A DNA stretch of 10,371 nucleotides from Pseudomonadota bacterium (GTDB lineage: Bacteria > Pseudomonadota > Alphaproteobacteria > Parvibaculales > Parvibaculaceae). Every line of letters begins with the position of its first letter. The first letter of the stretch is position 1. The position numbers were made by a program, and so were the translations under genes. Positions 1-5,586 of the stretch are shown here, piece after piece. The stretch is from positions 1 to 10,371 of the forward strand of contig JAJXZC010000747.1 of the NCBI GenBank assembly GCA_021780275.1. Reading direction: 5' to 3'. The notes beneath the pieces were generated by a model, which worked only from the letters and a program-made list of their open reading frames with translations, did not search any database and was not told the origin of the DNA.

Positions 1-310
1 GCGATACGTCGGGGCCCAATCCACTGGCGAAATCGAATTTTTCTTCCCGCGCCGCCTGCGCAAGCTCGCGTTCCTCCCAATTGTCGGGCTTGATGCTTTG
101 CAGAAGACCCATGTCAGCGCCAGCGCAGAAGCCACGCCCCGCGCCCGTCACCACGATGACGCGCACATTGTCGTCCGCGACGGCGGCGGCCAGCGCATGC
201 TTCAGGCTCTTCTCCATCGCCGCCGTCCAGGCATTGAGCTTGTCCGGGCGATTGAGCGTCAGAAGCGCAACGCGGTCCTTCACGTCATATGTGAGATCTT
301 CCAGCTGCAT
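1..310 (-). CDS. Enoyl-CoA hydratase/isomerase (crotonase family), 3' part outside window
   Basis: Partial gene: 103 codons from the ATG at 310-308 are visible, and the reading frame is open to the left edge. The protein begins MQLEDLTYDV and shows the crotonase N-terminal strand with the LTLNRPDKLNA signature (residues about 17-27). It then has VIVVTGAGRGFCAGADM (about 51-67), the oxyanion-hole loop that binds the acyl-CoA thioester carbonyl. The catalytic glutamates lie further on, outside the window, so hydratase, isomerase or another crotonase activity cannot be decided. The family hydrates or isomerises enoyl-CoA, typically in fatty-acid beta-oxidation in the cytoplasm. The start is supported by a near-ideal Shine-Dalgarno AGGAGGG (324-318), 7 bases upstream. 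The gene diverges from the PLP lyase-like gene across 142 bases. I saw no convincing sigma-70 promoter in that gap. Confidence 0.93.
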   Translation of the reverse strand, partial: MQLEDLTYDVKDRVALLTLNRPDKLNAWTAAMEKSLKHALAAAVADDNVRVIVVTGAGRGFCAGADMGLLQSIKPDNWEERELAQAAREEKFDFASGLGPDVS

Positions 311-440
311 CGTTGTACCCTCCTGTTGTTGTCGTTTTCCGTTCCGGCGGGCGCTCTTTTGCGGCGCCACCTTCCAAGCCGTCGGCATTTCGGAGAGTAT
401 AGGCACAAAGAGGCATGTGGCCGAAGCCCACCGCCGACGC

Positions 441-450
441 GAGGAAAAGG
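441..450 (+). promoter_or_regulatory. Shine-Dalgarno that sets the start of the lyase-like gene
   Basis: GAGGAAAAGG ends two bases before the ATG at 453, with the GAGG core 8 bases upstream. The same frame is open back to an ATG at 81, but that start would lie inside the divergent enoyl-CoA hydratase gene and has no such site. The ATG at 453 is therefore preferred. In-frame ATGs at 459 and 465 are less likely alternatives. Confidence 0.65.
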
Positions 451-452
451 AA

Positions 453-1688
453 ATGACGATGCCAATGCCCGAAAAGGGAACCGATTGGGAGAACCTGAAG
501 CAGGAAATGCTGACGCGGGCTGCGCATGACGTGAAGTGGCGCGAGGGCAAGACTGCCGTCTACGTCTTCAATGCAGGCCCTGACGTGGAGCGTGTGCAGA
601 AGGAAGCCTATACGCTCTTCATGTCCGAAAATGGCCTTGGGCCGATGGCTTTCCCAAGCCTGAAGAAGATGGAAGACGAAGTCATCGCCATGGGCCTTTC
701 GTTGCTCCATGCGCCGGAAGGGGCCGCGGGCAACATCACCTCGGGCGGCACGGACTCGATCACCATGGCGATGAAGACCGCGCGTGATTATGCGCGGAAA
801 GAGAAGGGCCTGACGGGCGCGCTCAATATCGTGCTGCCCTGGTCCGCCCATCCTGCCTTTGACAAGGCGGCGAAGGTCATGGAGATCGAGGTGCGGCGCG
901 TGCCCCTCGTCAATTACCTCGCGGATGTGGAGGCTATGGGCAAGGCCGCCGACGACAAGACGATCATGATCGTCGGCTCCGCCCCCTGCTTTCCCTATGG
1001 CTTGATCGACCCGATCGCGAAGCTTGGCGAACTCGCCGAGGCGCGCGGGCTCTGGCTTCACGTGGACGCCTGCGTCGGCGGCTATATCGCGCCCTTCGTG
1101 CGGATGAATGGCGGCGACGTCCCGCCCTTCGACTTCGAGGTGCCGGGCGTTTCCTCCATGTCTGCGGACCTCCACAAATATGGCTATTGCGCCAAGGGCG
1201 CCTCGACGGTTCTCTTCCGCTCAGAAGCGCTCCGTGCACATATGATCTTCGATTGCGGCGACTGGCCGGGCGGCCGCATGGTGACGCCGACGCTTGCGGG
1301 CACCCGGCCCGGAGGCGCAATCGCCGCCGCATGGGCAGTGATGAATTTCCTCGGCGTCGAAGGCTACCGCGCGAAGCACAAGCAGGTGACCGATGCGCGC
1401 GAGAAAATCGCGGCAGGCGTCACGGCGCTCGGCTTCCGCGTGTTGGGAAATCCGCAACTCGGTATCATCTCGTTCACGCATGACGAGATCGACTGCATGG
1501 CCGTCTGGGGCAAACTCTTTGAACGCGGCTGGTTCACAAGCCTGACGACGGTGCCCGCGGGCCTTCACCTCATGCTCTCGCCCTTCCACCTTCAGGTGGC
1601 TGACACCTATCTCGCCGACATCGCCTGGGCCGTCGATCAGGTGAAAGCAGGCATGAAAGGCGCAGCGCGCGAGGCCCGCTACAGCTAG
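453..1688 (+). CDS. PLP-dependent sphingosine-1-phosphate lyase-like decarboxylase/aldolase
   Basis: A 411-residue fold-type I PLP enzyme of the group II decarboxylase superfamily. Features close to sphingosine-1-phosphate lyase are: FPSLKKMEDEV (about 68-78); the glycine-rich cofactor-phosphate segment NITSGGTDSI (about 93-102); SAHPAFDKAAK; IVGSAPCFPYGLIDPI; HVDAC with H203 and D205 (the Asp expected to contact the pyridine nitrogen); SADLHKYGY with K242 as the expected Schiff-base lysine; and GTRPGG near 289-294. The known enzyme cleaves phosphorylated long-chain bases to a fatty aldehyde and phosphoethanolamine. Eukaryotic forms carry an N-terminal membrane helix and are nearer 570 residues; this one is short, has no such helix and should be cytosolic. 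The true substrate is unknown, and an amino-acid decarboxylase role remains possible. Neighbours are beta-oxidation-type genes. The longer frame starting at 81 is rejected as an extension. Confidence 0.85.
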   Translation: MTMPMPEKGTDWENLKQEMLTRAAHDVKWREGKTAVYVFNAGPDVERVQKEAYTLFMSENGLGPMAFPSLKKMEDEVIAMGLSLLHAPEGAAGNITSGGTDSITMAMKTARDYARKEKGLTGALNIVLPWSAHPAFDKAAKVMEIEVRRVPLVNYLADVEAMGKAADDKTIMIVGSAPCFPYGLIDPIAKLGELAEARGLWLHVDACVGGYIAPFVRMNGGDVPPFDFEVPGVSSMSADLHKYGYCAKGASTVLFRSEALRAHMIFDCGDWPGGRMVTPTLAGTRPGGAIAAAWAVMNFLGVEGYRAKHKQVTDAREKIAAGVTALGFRVLGNPQLGIISFTHDEIDCMAVWGKLFERGWFTSLTTVPAGLHLMLSPFHLQVADTYLADIAWAVDQVKAGMKGAAREARYS

Positions 1689-1696
1689 GAACATGT

Positions 1697-1725
1697 GGGG
1701 AGCCCTGCCGGGGCATGGGCTCCCT
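1697..1725 (+). terminator. GC-rich hairpin downstream of the lyase-like gene
   Basis: GGGAGCCC (1698-1705) pairs perfectly with GGGCTCCC (1717-1724). The interior TGC/GCA can extend the stem past one bulged T. The hairpin begins 9 bases after the TAG stop. There is no T-run after it (pyrimidines rich in C instead), so it may be a U-less terminator, a 3'-end stabiliser, or only partly effective. It separates the lyase gene from the acyl-CoA synthetase and argues against simple co-translation of the two. Confidence 0.45.
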
Positions 1726-1820
1726 CCCCCTGCCGACAGGCTTGTAAGCGCGGCACCCCGGAAAATCGCCTGTACCCCCTCCCCTCGCCTGCTACACTTT
1801 CAGCAACAAGAAAAGCTGAT

Positions 1821-1829
1821 GGGGAGGGA
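1821..1829 (+). promoter_or_regulatory. Shine-Dalgarno that sets the start of the first acyl-CoA synthetase
   Basis: GGGGAGGGA precedes the ATG at 1833, with its GGAGG core 5 bases from the start. The frame continues upstream to an ATG at 1695. Starting there would translate through the 1697-1725 hairpin and add 46 residues rich in Pro/Arg with no family resemblance. The weak hexamer TACACT at 1793-1798 could be a -10 box, but I found no good -35 partner for it. Confidence 0.6.
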
Positions 1830-1832
1830 CCA

Positions 1833-3380
1833 ATGGCTTCTTATGTGCGTTCCGGCGCTCGCGCCGCGGACATAGCCACGCTTGGCGGAAATGCGGCCCG
1901 GGCCGCGAGCGGCTTTGCCGAACTCGGAATCGGGCGGGGCGATGTCGTCGCCGTCTATCTCCGCAACGATCTCGCTTTCTTCGAGGCTTCAATCGCCGCC
2001 GGTCTGGTCGGCGCCTATTCGACGCCCGCCAACTGGCATAATTCGCCTGACGAAGCCGCCTATATCTTCGAGAATTCCGGCGCCAAGGCGATCGTGATCC
2101 ATGCGGATCTCTATCACCCGATAGCCAGGGCGATCCCGAAGGGCGTGCCCGTCTTCATCGTCGAAACGCCGCCGGAAATATTATCTGCTTACGGAATTTC
2201 TAAGGATGCGGCGCGCGCGCCTGCGGGCATTCCACTCTGGCACGACTGGCTGGCGAAATTTCCGCCCAAGGCGCAAGGGCCCGACGAAGCACCCGGCTCC
2301 ATGATCTACACGTCCGGCACCACAGGCCACCCCAAGGGCGTGCGCCGCAATCCGCCGACGGCCGAAGAGACAGCGGCATGGACCACGATTATCGGCCACG
2401 TCATGGGTTTCAACCCGAAATTCGGTGCGCCGGAGAATACGGTCACCGTCATCACCGGGCCAATGTATCACTCCGCGCCCAACGCCTATGGGCTCTACGC
2501 CTTTCGCTATGGCGCGACAGTCATTCTCCAGCCGCGTTTCGATCCCGAAGAGCTTCTCGCCGCCATCGAGCGTGACAAGGTCACGCATCTCCACATGGTG
2601 CCGACCATGTTTGTGCGCCTGCTGAAGCTGCCCGAAGAGGTGAAGCGCAAATACGACCTCTCCAGCCTGCGCTTCGTCGTCCACGCGGCCGCCCCCTGCC
2701 CCGTCCATGTGAAGCAGGCGATGATCGAATGGTGGGGACCGGTGATCTACGAATATTACGGCGGCACGGAAACGGGAGCCGTCGTCTTCTGCGACTCGAA
2801 GGAATGGCTCGCCCATCCGGGCACGGTCGGCAAAGCCATCGACGGCGCCGAGGTGCTGGTGATCGGCGAGAATGGCGAGGAGCTTGCGAAGGGCGCAACC
2901 GGCGAGATCGTCTGCCGCTCGCACCGCATTCCAGACTTCACCTATCATGGCGACGACGAGAAGCGCCGCCGCGCCGAAAAGCGCGGCCTCATCACGCTCG
3001 GCGATGTCGGCTATCTCGATCAGGACGGCTTTCTCTATCTATGCGACCGGCAGAAGGACATGGTGATCTCCGGCGGCGTGAACATCTATCCGGCCGAAAT
3101 CGAAGCCGAGCTCCACAAGATGCCCGGCGTCGCCGACTGCGCCGTCTTCGGCATTCCCGACGAGGAATTCGGCGAGCAGCTCTGCGCCGTCGTGCAGCGG
3201 CTGCCCGGCGCCGATCTCGGCGAGGCGGAGGTCCGCGCCTTCCTGCGCGAGCGCATCGCCGGCTACAAGGTGCCCAAGCGCGTCGAGTTCCGAACCGAAT
3301 TGCCTCGCGAGGATTCCGGCAAGATCTTCAAGCGCAAGCTCCGCGAACCCTTTTGGGAGGCGGCGGGGCGTCGCATCTAG
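1833..3380 (+). CDS. AMP-forming acyl-CoA synthetase (ANL superfamily, FadD-like)
   Basis: A 515-residue ANL-superfamily ligase that activates a carboxylic acid with ATP to the acyl-adenylate and transfers it to CoA. Core motifs in order: the phosphate-binding loop [11 protein letters not shown] (159-169); a histidine-containing GPMYHSAPN segment; YEYYGGTE (306-313); GDVGYLD beginning at G390-D391; the hinge region DRQKDMVISGG followed by VNIYPAEIE; and the C-terminal PREDSGK with K497 as the expected adenylation lysine. All catalytic motifs look intact. The N-terminus is short, starting close to the GDVVAVYLRND segment and lacking the usual first 20-40 residues. This is seen in some alphaproteobacterial acyl-CoA synthetases and agrees with the strong Shine-Dalgarno. 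Chain-length preference cannot be read from the sequence. It lies 144 bases after the lyase-like gene on the same strand, with a hairpin between, so it may be a separate transcription unit. Confidence 0.93.
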   Translation: MASYVRSGARAADIATLGGNAARAASGFAELGIGRGDVVAVYLRNDLAFFEASIAAGLVGAYSTPANWHNSPDEAAYIFENSGAKAIVIHADLYHPIARAIPKGVPVFIVETPPEILSAYGISKDAARAPAGIPLWHDWLAKFPPKAQGPDEAPGSMIYTSGTTGHPKGVRRNPPTAEETAAWTTIIGHVMGFNPKFGAPENTVTVITGPMYHSAPNAYGLYAFRYGATVILQPRFDPEELLAAIERDKVTHLHMVPTMFVRLLKLPEEVKRKYDLSSLRFVVHAAAPCPVHVKQAMIEWWGPVIYEYYGGTETGAVVFCDSKEWLAHPGTVGKAIDGAEVLVIGENGEELAKGATGEIVCRSHRIPDFTYHGDDEKRRRAEKRGLITLGDVGYLDQDGFLYLCDRQKDMVISGGVNIYPAEIEAELHKMPGVADCAVFGIPDEEFGEQLCAVVQRLPGADLGEAEVRAFLRERIAGYKVPKRVEFRTELPREDSGKIFKRKLREPFWEAAGRRI

Positions 3381-3403
3381 TGCGTCTCGCAATCTTCACA
3401 CGC

Positions 3404-3422
3404 TGACATATTGTCATATTGT
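3404..3422. repeat. Operator-like dyad TGACA-TAT-TGTCA plus tandem CATATTGT repeat
   Basis: TGACA (3404-3408) and TGTCA (3412-3416) form a perfect 5-bp dyad around a 3-base spacer. The octamer CATATTGT is repeated head to tail at 3407-3414 and 3415-3422. The site is 24 bases after the synthetase stop codon, in an AT-rich island, and covers the likely -35 box of a promoter reading toward the small membrane protein gene. A transcription-factor site is a reasonable reading. The cognate regulator is unknown, and short dyads of this size can occur by chance. Confidence 0.35.
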
Positions 3423-3439
3423 GCGGCGCAGCATAATAT
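3411..3439 (+). promoter_or_regulatory. Candidate sigma-70-type promoter for the small membrane protein gene
   Basis: TTGTCA (3411-3416) matches the -35 consensus at five of six positions. Downstream, CATAAT (3432-3437, spacing 15) or TAATAT (3434-3439, spacing 17) could act as the -10 box. The patch is much richer in A/T than its surroundings. Transcription would start near 3445 and leave a leader of roughly 155-160 bases before the ATG at 3603. Confidence 0.4.
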
Positions 3440-3455
3440 TAAATGCATGATGAAT

Positions 3456-3475
3456 CGGGCCGGTGTTTTGGCCCG
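3456..3475 (+). other. Hairpin in the intergenic leader
   Basis: CGGGCC (3456-3461) and GGCCCG (3470-3475) form a 6-bp stem with an 8-base T-rich loop. A shifted 5-bp pairing, GCCGG (3459-3463) with CCGGC (3473-3477), is an alternative. It lies 75 bases after the first acyl-CoA synthetase gene and just after the candidate promoter. It could be part of that gene's 3' end or of the leader of the small gene. No T-run follows, so I do not call it a terminator. I saw nothing else definite between it and the small gene apart from a weak CGCC-TTGA-GGCG stem at 3532-3543. Confidence 0.3.
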
Positions 3476-3602
3476 GCTCATCGCAGTTCGTCGGTATGCG
3501 TCGTCAGCTCTGTTCCACAGCAAGCCAGAAGCGCCTTGAGGCGACGGCAAAGGGAATGAGACGTCCAAGGGGGCAAGCCCTCTGATTGCAAAGGACGACA
3601 TC

Positions 3603-3812
3603 ATGACTGCAGCCCCCCGGATCGTTTGCGAAGCGCTCGCCAGCGCGGAAGCCCTTGCAGCCCACGCTTCCGCAAGGGCCGGTCGGATCGCCCATGGCCT
3701 CGCCGGAACGGCGCCCAACTTCAATCCCGATCAGGCGCTGGCCGCGGCAATCTCCGTATTCATCGGGTTCTATGGCCTCGCCTTCGTCGGCAATGCGATC
3801 CTCGCCTACTGA
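3603..3812 (+). CDS. Small single-pass membrane protein, unknown function
   Basis: A 69-residue protein starting MTAAPRIVCE. The first 45 residues are soluble and rich in Ala, Glu, Arg and His, with one cysteine (C9). Residues about 46-68 form one hydrophobic helix, LAAAISVFIGFYGLAFVGNA followed by ILAY at the very C-terminus, giving a tail-anchored look. There is no signal peptide. The ATG has a Shine-Dalgarno AAGGAC (3590-3595) about 7 bases upstream. Third codon positions are strongly G/C-biased, like the neighbouring genes, which supports real coding. The gene is flanked by a promoter-like patch upstream and a hairpin pair ending in a T-run downstream, so it looks like a monocistronic unit. 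I do not recognise a family. A regulator of a membrane enzyme or transporter would fit its form, but no function can be assigned. Confidence 0.6.
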   Translation: MTAAPRIVCEALASAEALAAHASARAGRIAHGLAGTAPNFNPDQALAAAISVFIGFYGLAFVGNAILAY

Positions 3813-3834
3813 CCCCTTCTGATCCCCTACTGGC

Positions 3835-3865
3835 CGCCCGATGGACACGATATGGCCATCGGGCG
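3835..3865 (+). repeat. 10-bp inverted repeat 3' of the small gene
   Basis: CGCCCGATGG (3835-3844) and CCATCGGGCG (3856-3865) are perfect reverse complements around an 11-base loop. The hairpin starts 22 bases after the small gene's stop and ends 15 bases before the intrinsic terminator, giving two stem-loops in a row. It may stabilise the 3' end, belong to an RNA released from the 3' UTR, or act as a DNA binding site. Confidence 0.5.
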
Positions 3866-3880
3866 TCACCGCTCTGCATC

Positions 3881-3910
3881 AAGCCCCCTTGCGGGGGCTT
3901 TTATTTTTTT
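3881..3910 (+). terminator. Strong intrinsic terminator
   Basis: AAGCCCCC (3881-3888) pairs perfectly with GGGGGCTT (3893-3900) around a TTGC loop and is followed directly by TTATTTTTTT (3901-3910). This is a textbook rho-independent terminator reading on the plus strand, ending the small-protein transcript and shielding the marR-emrAB genes from upstream read-through. Confidence 0.92.
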
Positions 3911-3918
3911 CATATAAT
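3889..3918 (+). promoter_or_regulatory. Candidate promoter of marR-emrAB, embedded in the terminator
   Basis: A perfect TATAAT lies at 3913-3918. TTGCGG at 3889-3894, formed by the terminator loop and the first bases of its 3' arm, is 18 bases upstream and matches the first three bases of the -35 consensus. Transcription would begin near 3925, giving a leader of about 31 bases for the MarR gene. The -10 box overlaps the palindrome at 3915-3933, so a bound repressor would block it. Confidence 0.55.
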
Positions 3919-3933
3919 AAGTAAGGCTTATTA
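3915..3933. promoter_or_regulatory. Palindromic operator candidate for the MarR regulator
   Basis: TAATAAG (3915-3921) and CTTATTA (3927-3933) are perfect 7-bp inverted arms around the 5-base spacer TAAGG. The total length of 19 bp and the AT-rich arms are typical of MarR-family operators. The site overlaps the TATAAT and the expected transcription start, 22 bases upstream of the marR start codon, which fits negative autoregulation. A direct repeat GTAAGGC (3921-3927 and 3937-3943) runs through the same region. That this regulator binds here is inferred from position and symmetry. Confidence 0.6.
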
Positions 3934-3955
3934 AGTGTAAGGCCATTAAACAGCA

Positions 3956-4441
3956 ATGCTTCATAAACCGCTCCCCGTTCCGCGCTCCGGCGATCATGGA
4001 ATCGGCTTCCTCCTCAGCGACTCGTCGCGGATGCTTCGGCGCATCTTCAACGAGCGCATCGCATCGCTTGGTCTGACCCAGGCGCAGTGGCGCGCGCTCG
4101 TCCACCTGTCGCGTAACGAGGGGCTCAATCAGGTGAGCCTTGCCGATCTTCTCGATGTGCAGCCGATCACGGTCGCGCGCCTGATCGACAAGCTCGTCGC
4201 GGCGGGTCTCGTGGAACGGCGTCCGGATCCCAAGGACCGGCGCGCGCAACGCCTGTTCGTCACCGAGCAGGCCGCTCCCCTTCTCGAGCAGATCTGGGAC
4301 ATTGCGGAAGAAATCTACGGCACCGTTCTAGGCGGCTTCGCGCCCTCGGAGATTGAGGCGCTTGCAGGCCTTCTCGAACGGTTGCGCGGCAATGTCGCCG
4401 CCGTGCATCTCGGCGCCTCCGCGCCGGTACGCGGCGGCTAG
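3956..4441 (+). CDS. MarR-family transcriptional regulator of the adjacent efflux genes
   Basis: A 161-residue winged-helix DNA-binding protein. An N-terminal dimerisation helix (about 18-37) precedes LTQAQWRALVHLSR (40-53). The helix-turn-helix is about 59-86, with recognition-helix segment PITVARLIDKLVAAGLVERR, then the wing DPKDRRAQRLFVT (91-103). C-terminal helices (about 105-148) complete the dimer interface. There are no cysteines, so thiol-oxidation sensing of the OhrR kind is excluded; binding of a small lipophilic or phenolic ligand is the likelier trigger, as in EmrR/MprA. It is followed 59 bases later by emrA and emrB, the same order as the emrRAB operon. It probably represses itself and the pump from the 3915-3933 palindrome. 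The nearest Shine-Dalgarno-like AAGG (3939-3942) is 13 bases from the ATG, rather far, but no other in-frame start is near. Confidence 0.93.
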   Translation: MLHKPLPVPRSGDHGIGFLLSDSSRMLRRIFNERIASLGLTQAQWRALVHLSRNEGLNQVSLADLLDVQPITVARLIDKLVAAGLVERRPDPKDRRAQRLFVTEQAAPLLEQIWDIAEEIYGTVLGGFAPSEIEALAGLLERLRGNVAAVHLGASAPVRGG

Positions 4442-4500
4442 GCGGCTGTCTGCCGATCCACATTCGATATCTGGTATTTTGAACTGAAAGGCATCCAAGC

Positions 4501-5586
4501 ATGTCGGTGACATTCGCCCCCGTTTCGAGCGCGGCGCGGCGCCTCCTCAGCGATCGGGCACAGCTGCGCCCGATTCTTCTGATCGGCGTCCCGGCCCTGC
4601 TCCTCGCCCTCATCGCCTGGGTCTACTTTACAAGCGGCCGCTATGTGAGCACCGATAACGCCTATGCGAAGGCGGACAAGGTTTCGGTGAGTCCCGATGT
4701 CGGCGGACGCATCGTCCAGGTCTTCGTGAAGGAAAACCAGTACGTGAAGGCCGGCGATCCTCTTTTCCAGATCGACCCCGCCCCCTATCAGATCGCGTTG
4801 GCGCAGGCCGATGCGCAGCTTGCGACGGCGACGGCAAACGTGAAAGCGTTGCGCGCGAAATATGAAATGACGATGGCGCAGCTCTCACTTTCCGCCAGCA
4901 GCATCGCCTATTACAAGCGCCAGTTCGAACGCCAGTCGGCGCTCGCCCAGCGCAGCTTCGCCAGCCAGTCGAACCTCGACACGGCGCGGCACAATTTCGA
5001 CACTGCCTCACAGCTCGACGGCGTTCTGCGGCAGAGCCTCGAACAGATTTCCGCGCAGCTCGACGGCGCTCCCGATGCGCCGGTCGAGTCGCATGCGTCC
5101 TACCACGCCGCGAAGGCGCAGCGCGACAACGCGGCGCTCAACCTTGAACGCGCGACCGTGCGCGCGCCCTTCGATGGCGTGACCGGCAAGCAGCCGCAGG
5201 TCGGCGACCAGGTTGCGCCCGGCATGGCGGTGGTGAGCCTCGTCTCCCTCGATAATGTCTGGATCGAAGGCAACTTCAAGGAAACTGACCTTACCAACGT
5301 CCATCCGGGCCAGGTGGCCGAGATCTATATCGACACCTATCCGGGCCGTAAATGGACCGGCCATGTCGCCAGCATCTCGCAGGCGACGGGTTCGGAGTTC
5401 TCCGTGCTCCCCGCACAGAACGCGACCGGCAACTGGGTGAAGGTCGTGCAGCGCATTCCCGTCCGCGTCTCAATCGACCGCAAGCAGGGCGACCCCGAAA
5501 TCCGCGCCGGCATGAGCGCCAATGTCGAGATCGACACAAAATCCGAAGCTGTCGCCTCGACCCGGACGACGAGCCCCGCTCAATGA
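4501..5586 (+). CDS. emrA: EmrA-like membrane-fusion (HlyD-family) efflux subunit
   Basis: A 361-residue periplasmic adaptor anchored in the inner membrane by one N-terminal helix (about 24-43) after a short basic cytoplasmic tail. YVSTDNAYAKAD (48-59) opens the family core. The first lipoyl half is about 60-95 (SPDVGGRIVQVFVKENQYVKAGD, written here in part as PDVGGRIVQVFV...VKAGDPL). A helical hairpin spans about 95-215, and the second lipoyl half is about 217-250 (ATVRAPFDGVTG). The beta-barrel follows to about 345, including NWVKVVQRIPVRV, a segment characteristic of the EmrA group. Its role is to bridge the inner-membrane transporter to an outer-membrane channel. A Shine-Dalgarno AAAGG (4487-4491) lies 9 bases upstream. 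It ends in an ATGA overlap with emrB, so the two are translationally coupled. Confidence 0.93.
   Translation: MSVTFAPVSSAARRLLSDRAQLRPILLIGVPALLLALIAWVYFTSGRYVSTDNAYAKADKVSVSPDVGGRIVQVFVKENQYVKAGDPLFQIDPAPYQIALAQADAQLATATANVKALRAKYEMTMAQLSLSASSIAYYKRQFERQSALAQRSFASQSNLDTARHNFDTASQLDGVLRQSLEQISAQLDGAPDAPVESHASYHAAKAQRDNAALNLERATVRAPFDGVTGKQPQVGDQVAPGMAVVSLVSLDNVWIEGNFKETDLTNVHPGQVAEIYIDTYPGRKWTGHVASISQATGSEFSVLPAQNATGNWVKVVQRIPVRVSIDRKQGDPEIRAGMSANVEIDTKSEAVASTRTTSPAQ

Noticed and set aside
81..452. N-terminal extension of the lyase-like gene from an ATG at 81
   Set aside because: It would run antisense through the enoyl-CoA hydratase coding region and its ribosome binding site, encodes an Arg/Ser/Cys-rich stretch unlike the family, and the ATG at 453 has a good Shine-Dalgarno.
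311..452. Divergent promoters between the hydratase and lyase-like genes
   Set aside because: Only weak hexamers (TTGCGG at 359-364, TATAGG at 398-403) with the wrong spacing for each other; promoters may be present but cannot be placed from sequence alone.
285..1175. 296-codon antisense open frame opposite the lyase-like gene
   Set aside because: Shadow of a G/C-rich coding strand: rich in His/Arg/Gly/Asp with no recognisable domain, and the sense frame carries all the catalytic motifs.
1695..1832. N-terminal extension of the first acyl-CoA synthetase from an ATG at 1695
   Set aside because: It passes through the GC-rich hairpin, has no Shine-Dalgarno, and does not look like ligase N-terminal sequence. 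The ATG at 1833 has GGGGAGGGA placed correctly.
2175..2210. AT-richer patch inside the first acyl-CoA synthetase as a sign of insertion
   Set aside because: The reading frame is unbroken, no repeats flank it, and it falls in a variable surface region ahead of the phosphate-binding loop.
2181..2948. 255-codon antisense open frame opposite the acyl-CoA synthetase
   Set aside because: Same shadow effect of codon bias; no domain, while the sense frame holds the conserved ligase motifs.
3450..3539. 29-codon leader peptide candidate (MNRAGVLARLIAVRRYASSA and on) upstream of the small membrane protein
   Set aside because: No Shine-Dalgarno before the ATG, no run of regulatory codons and no attenuator-like alternative structure that I could see.
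3504..3869. 121-codon reverse open frame over the small-protein gene
   Set aside because: It lies opposite a better supported small gene with Shine-Dalgarno, terminator and coding-like third positions; the reverse product has no recognisable domain.
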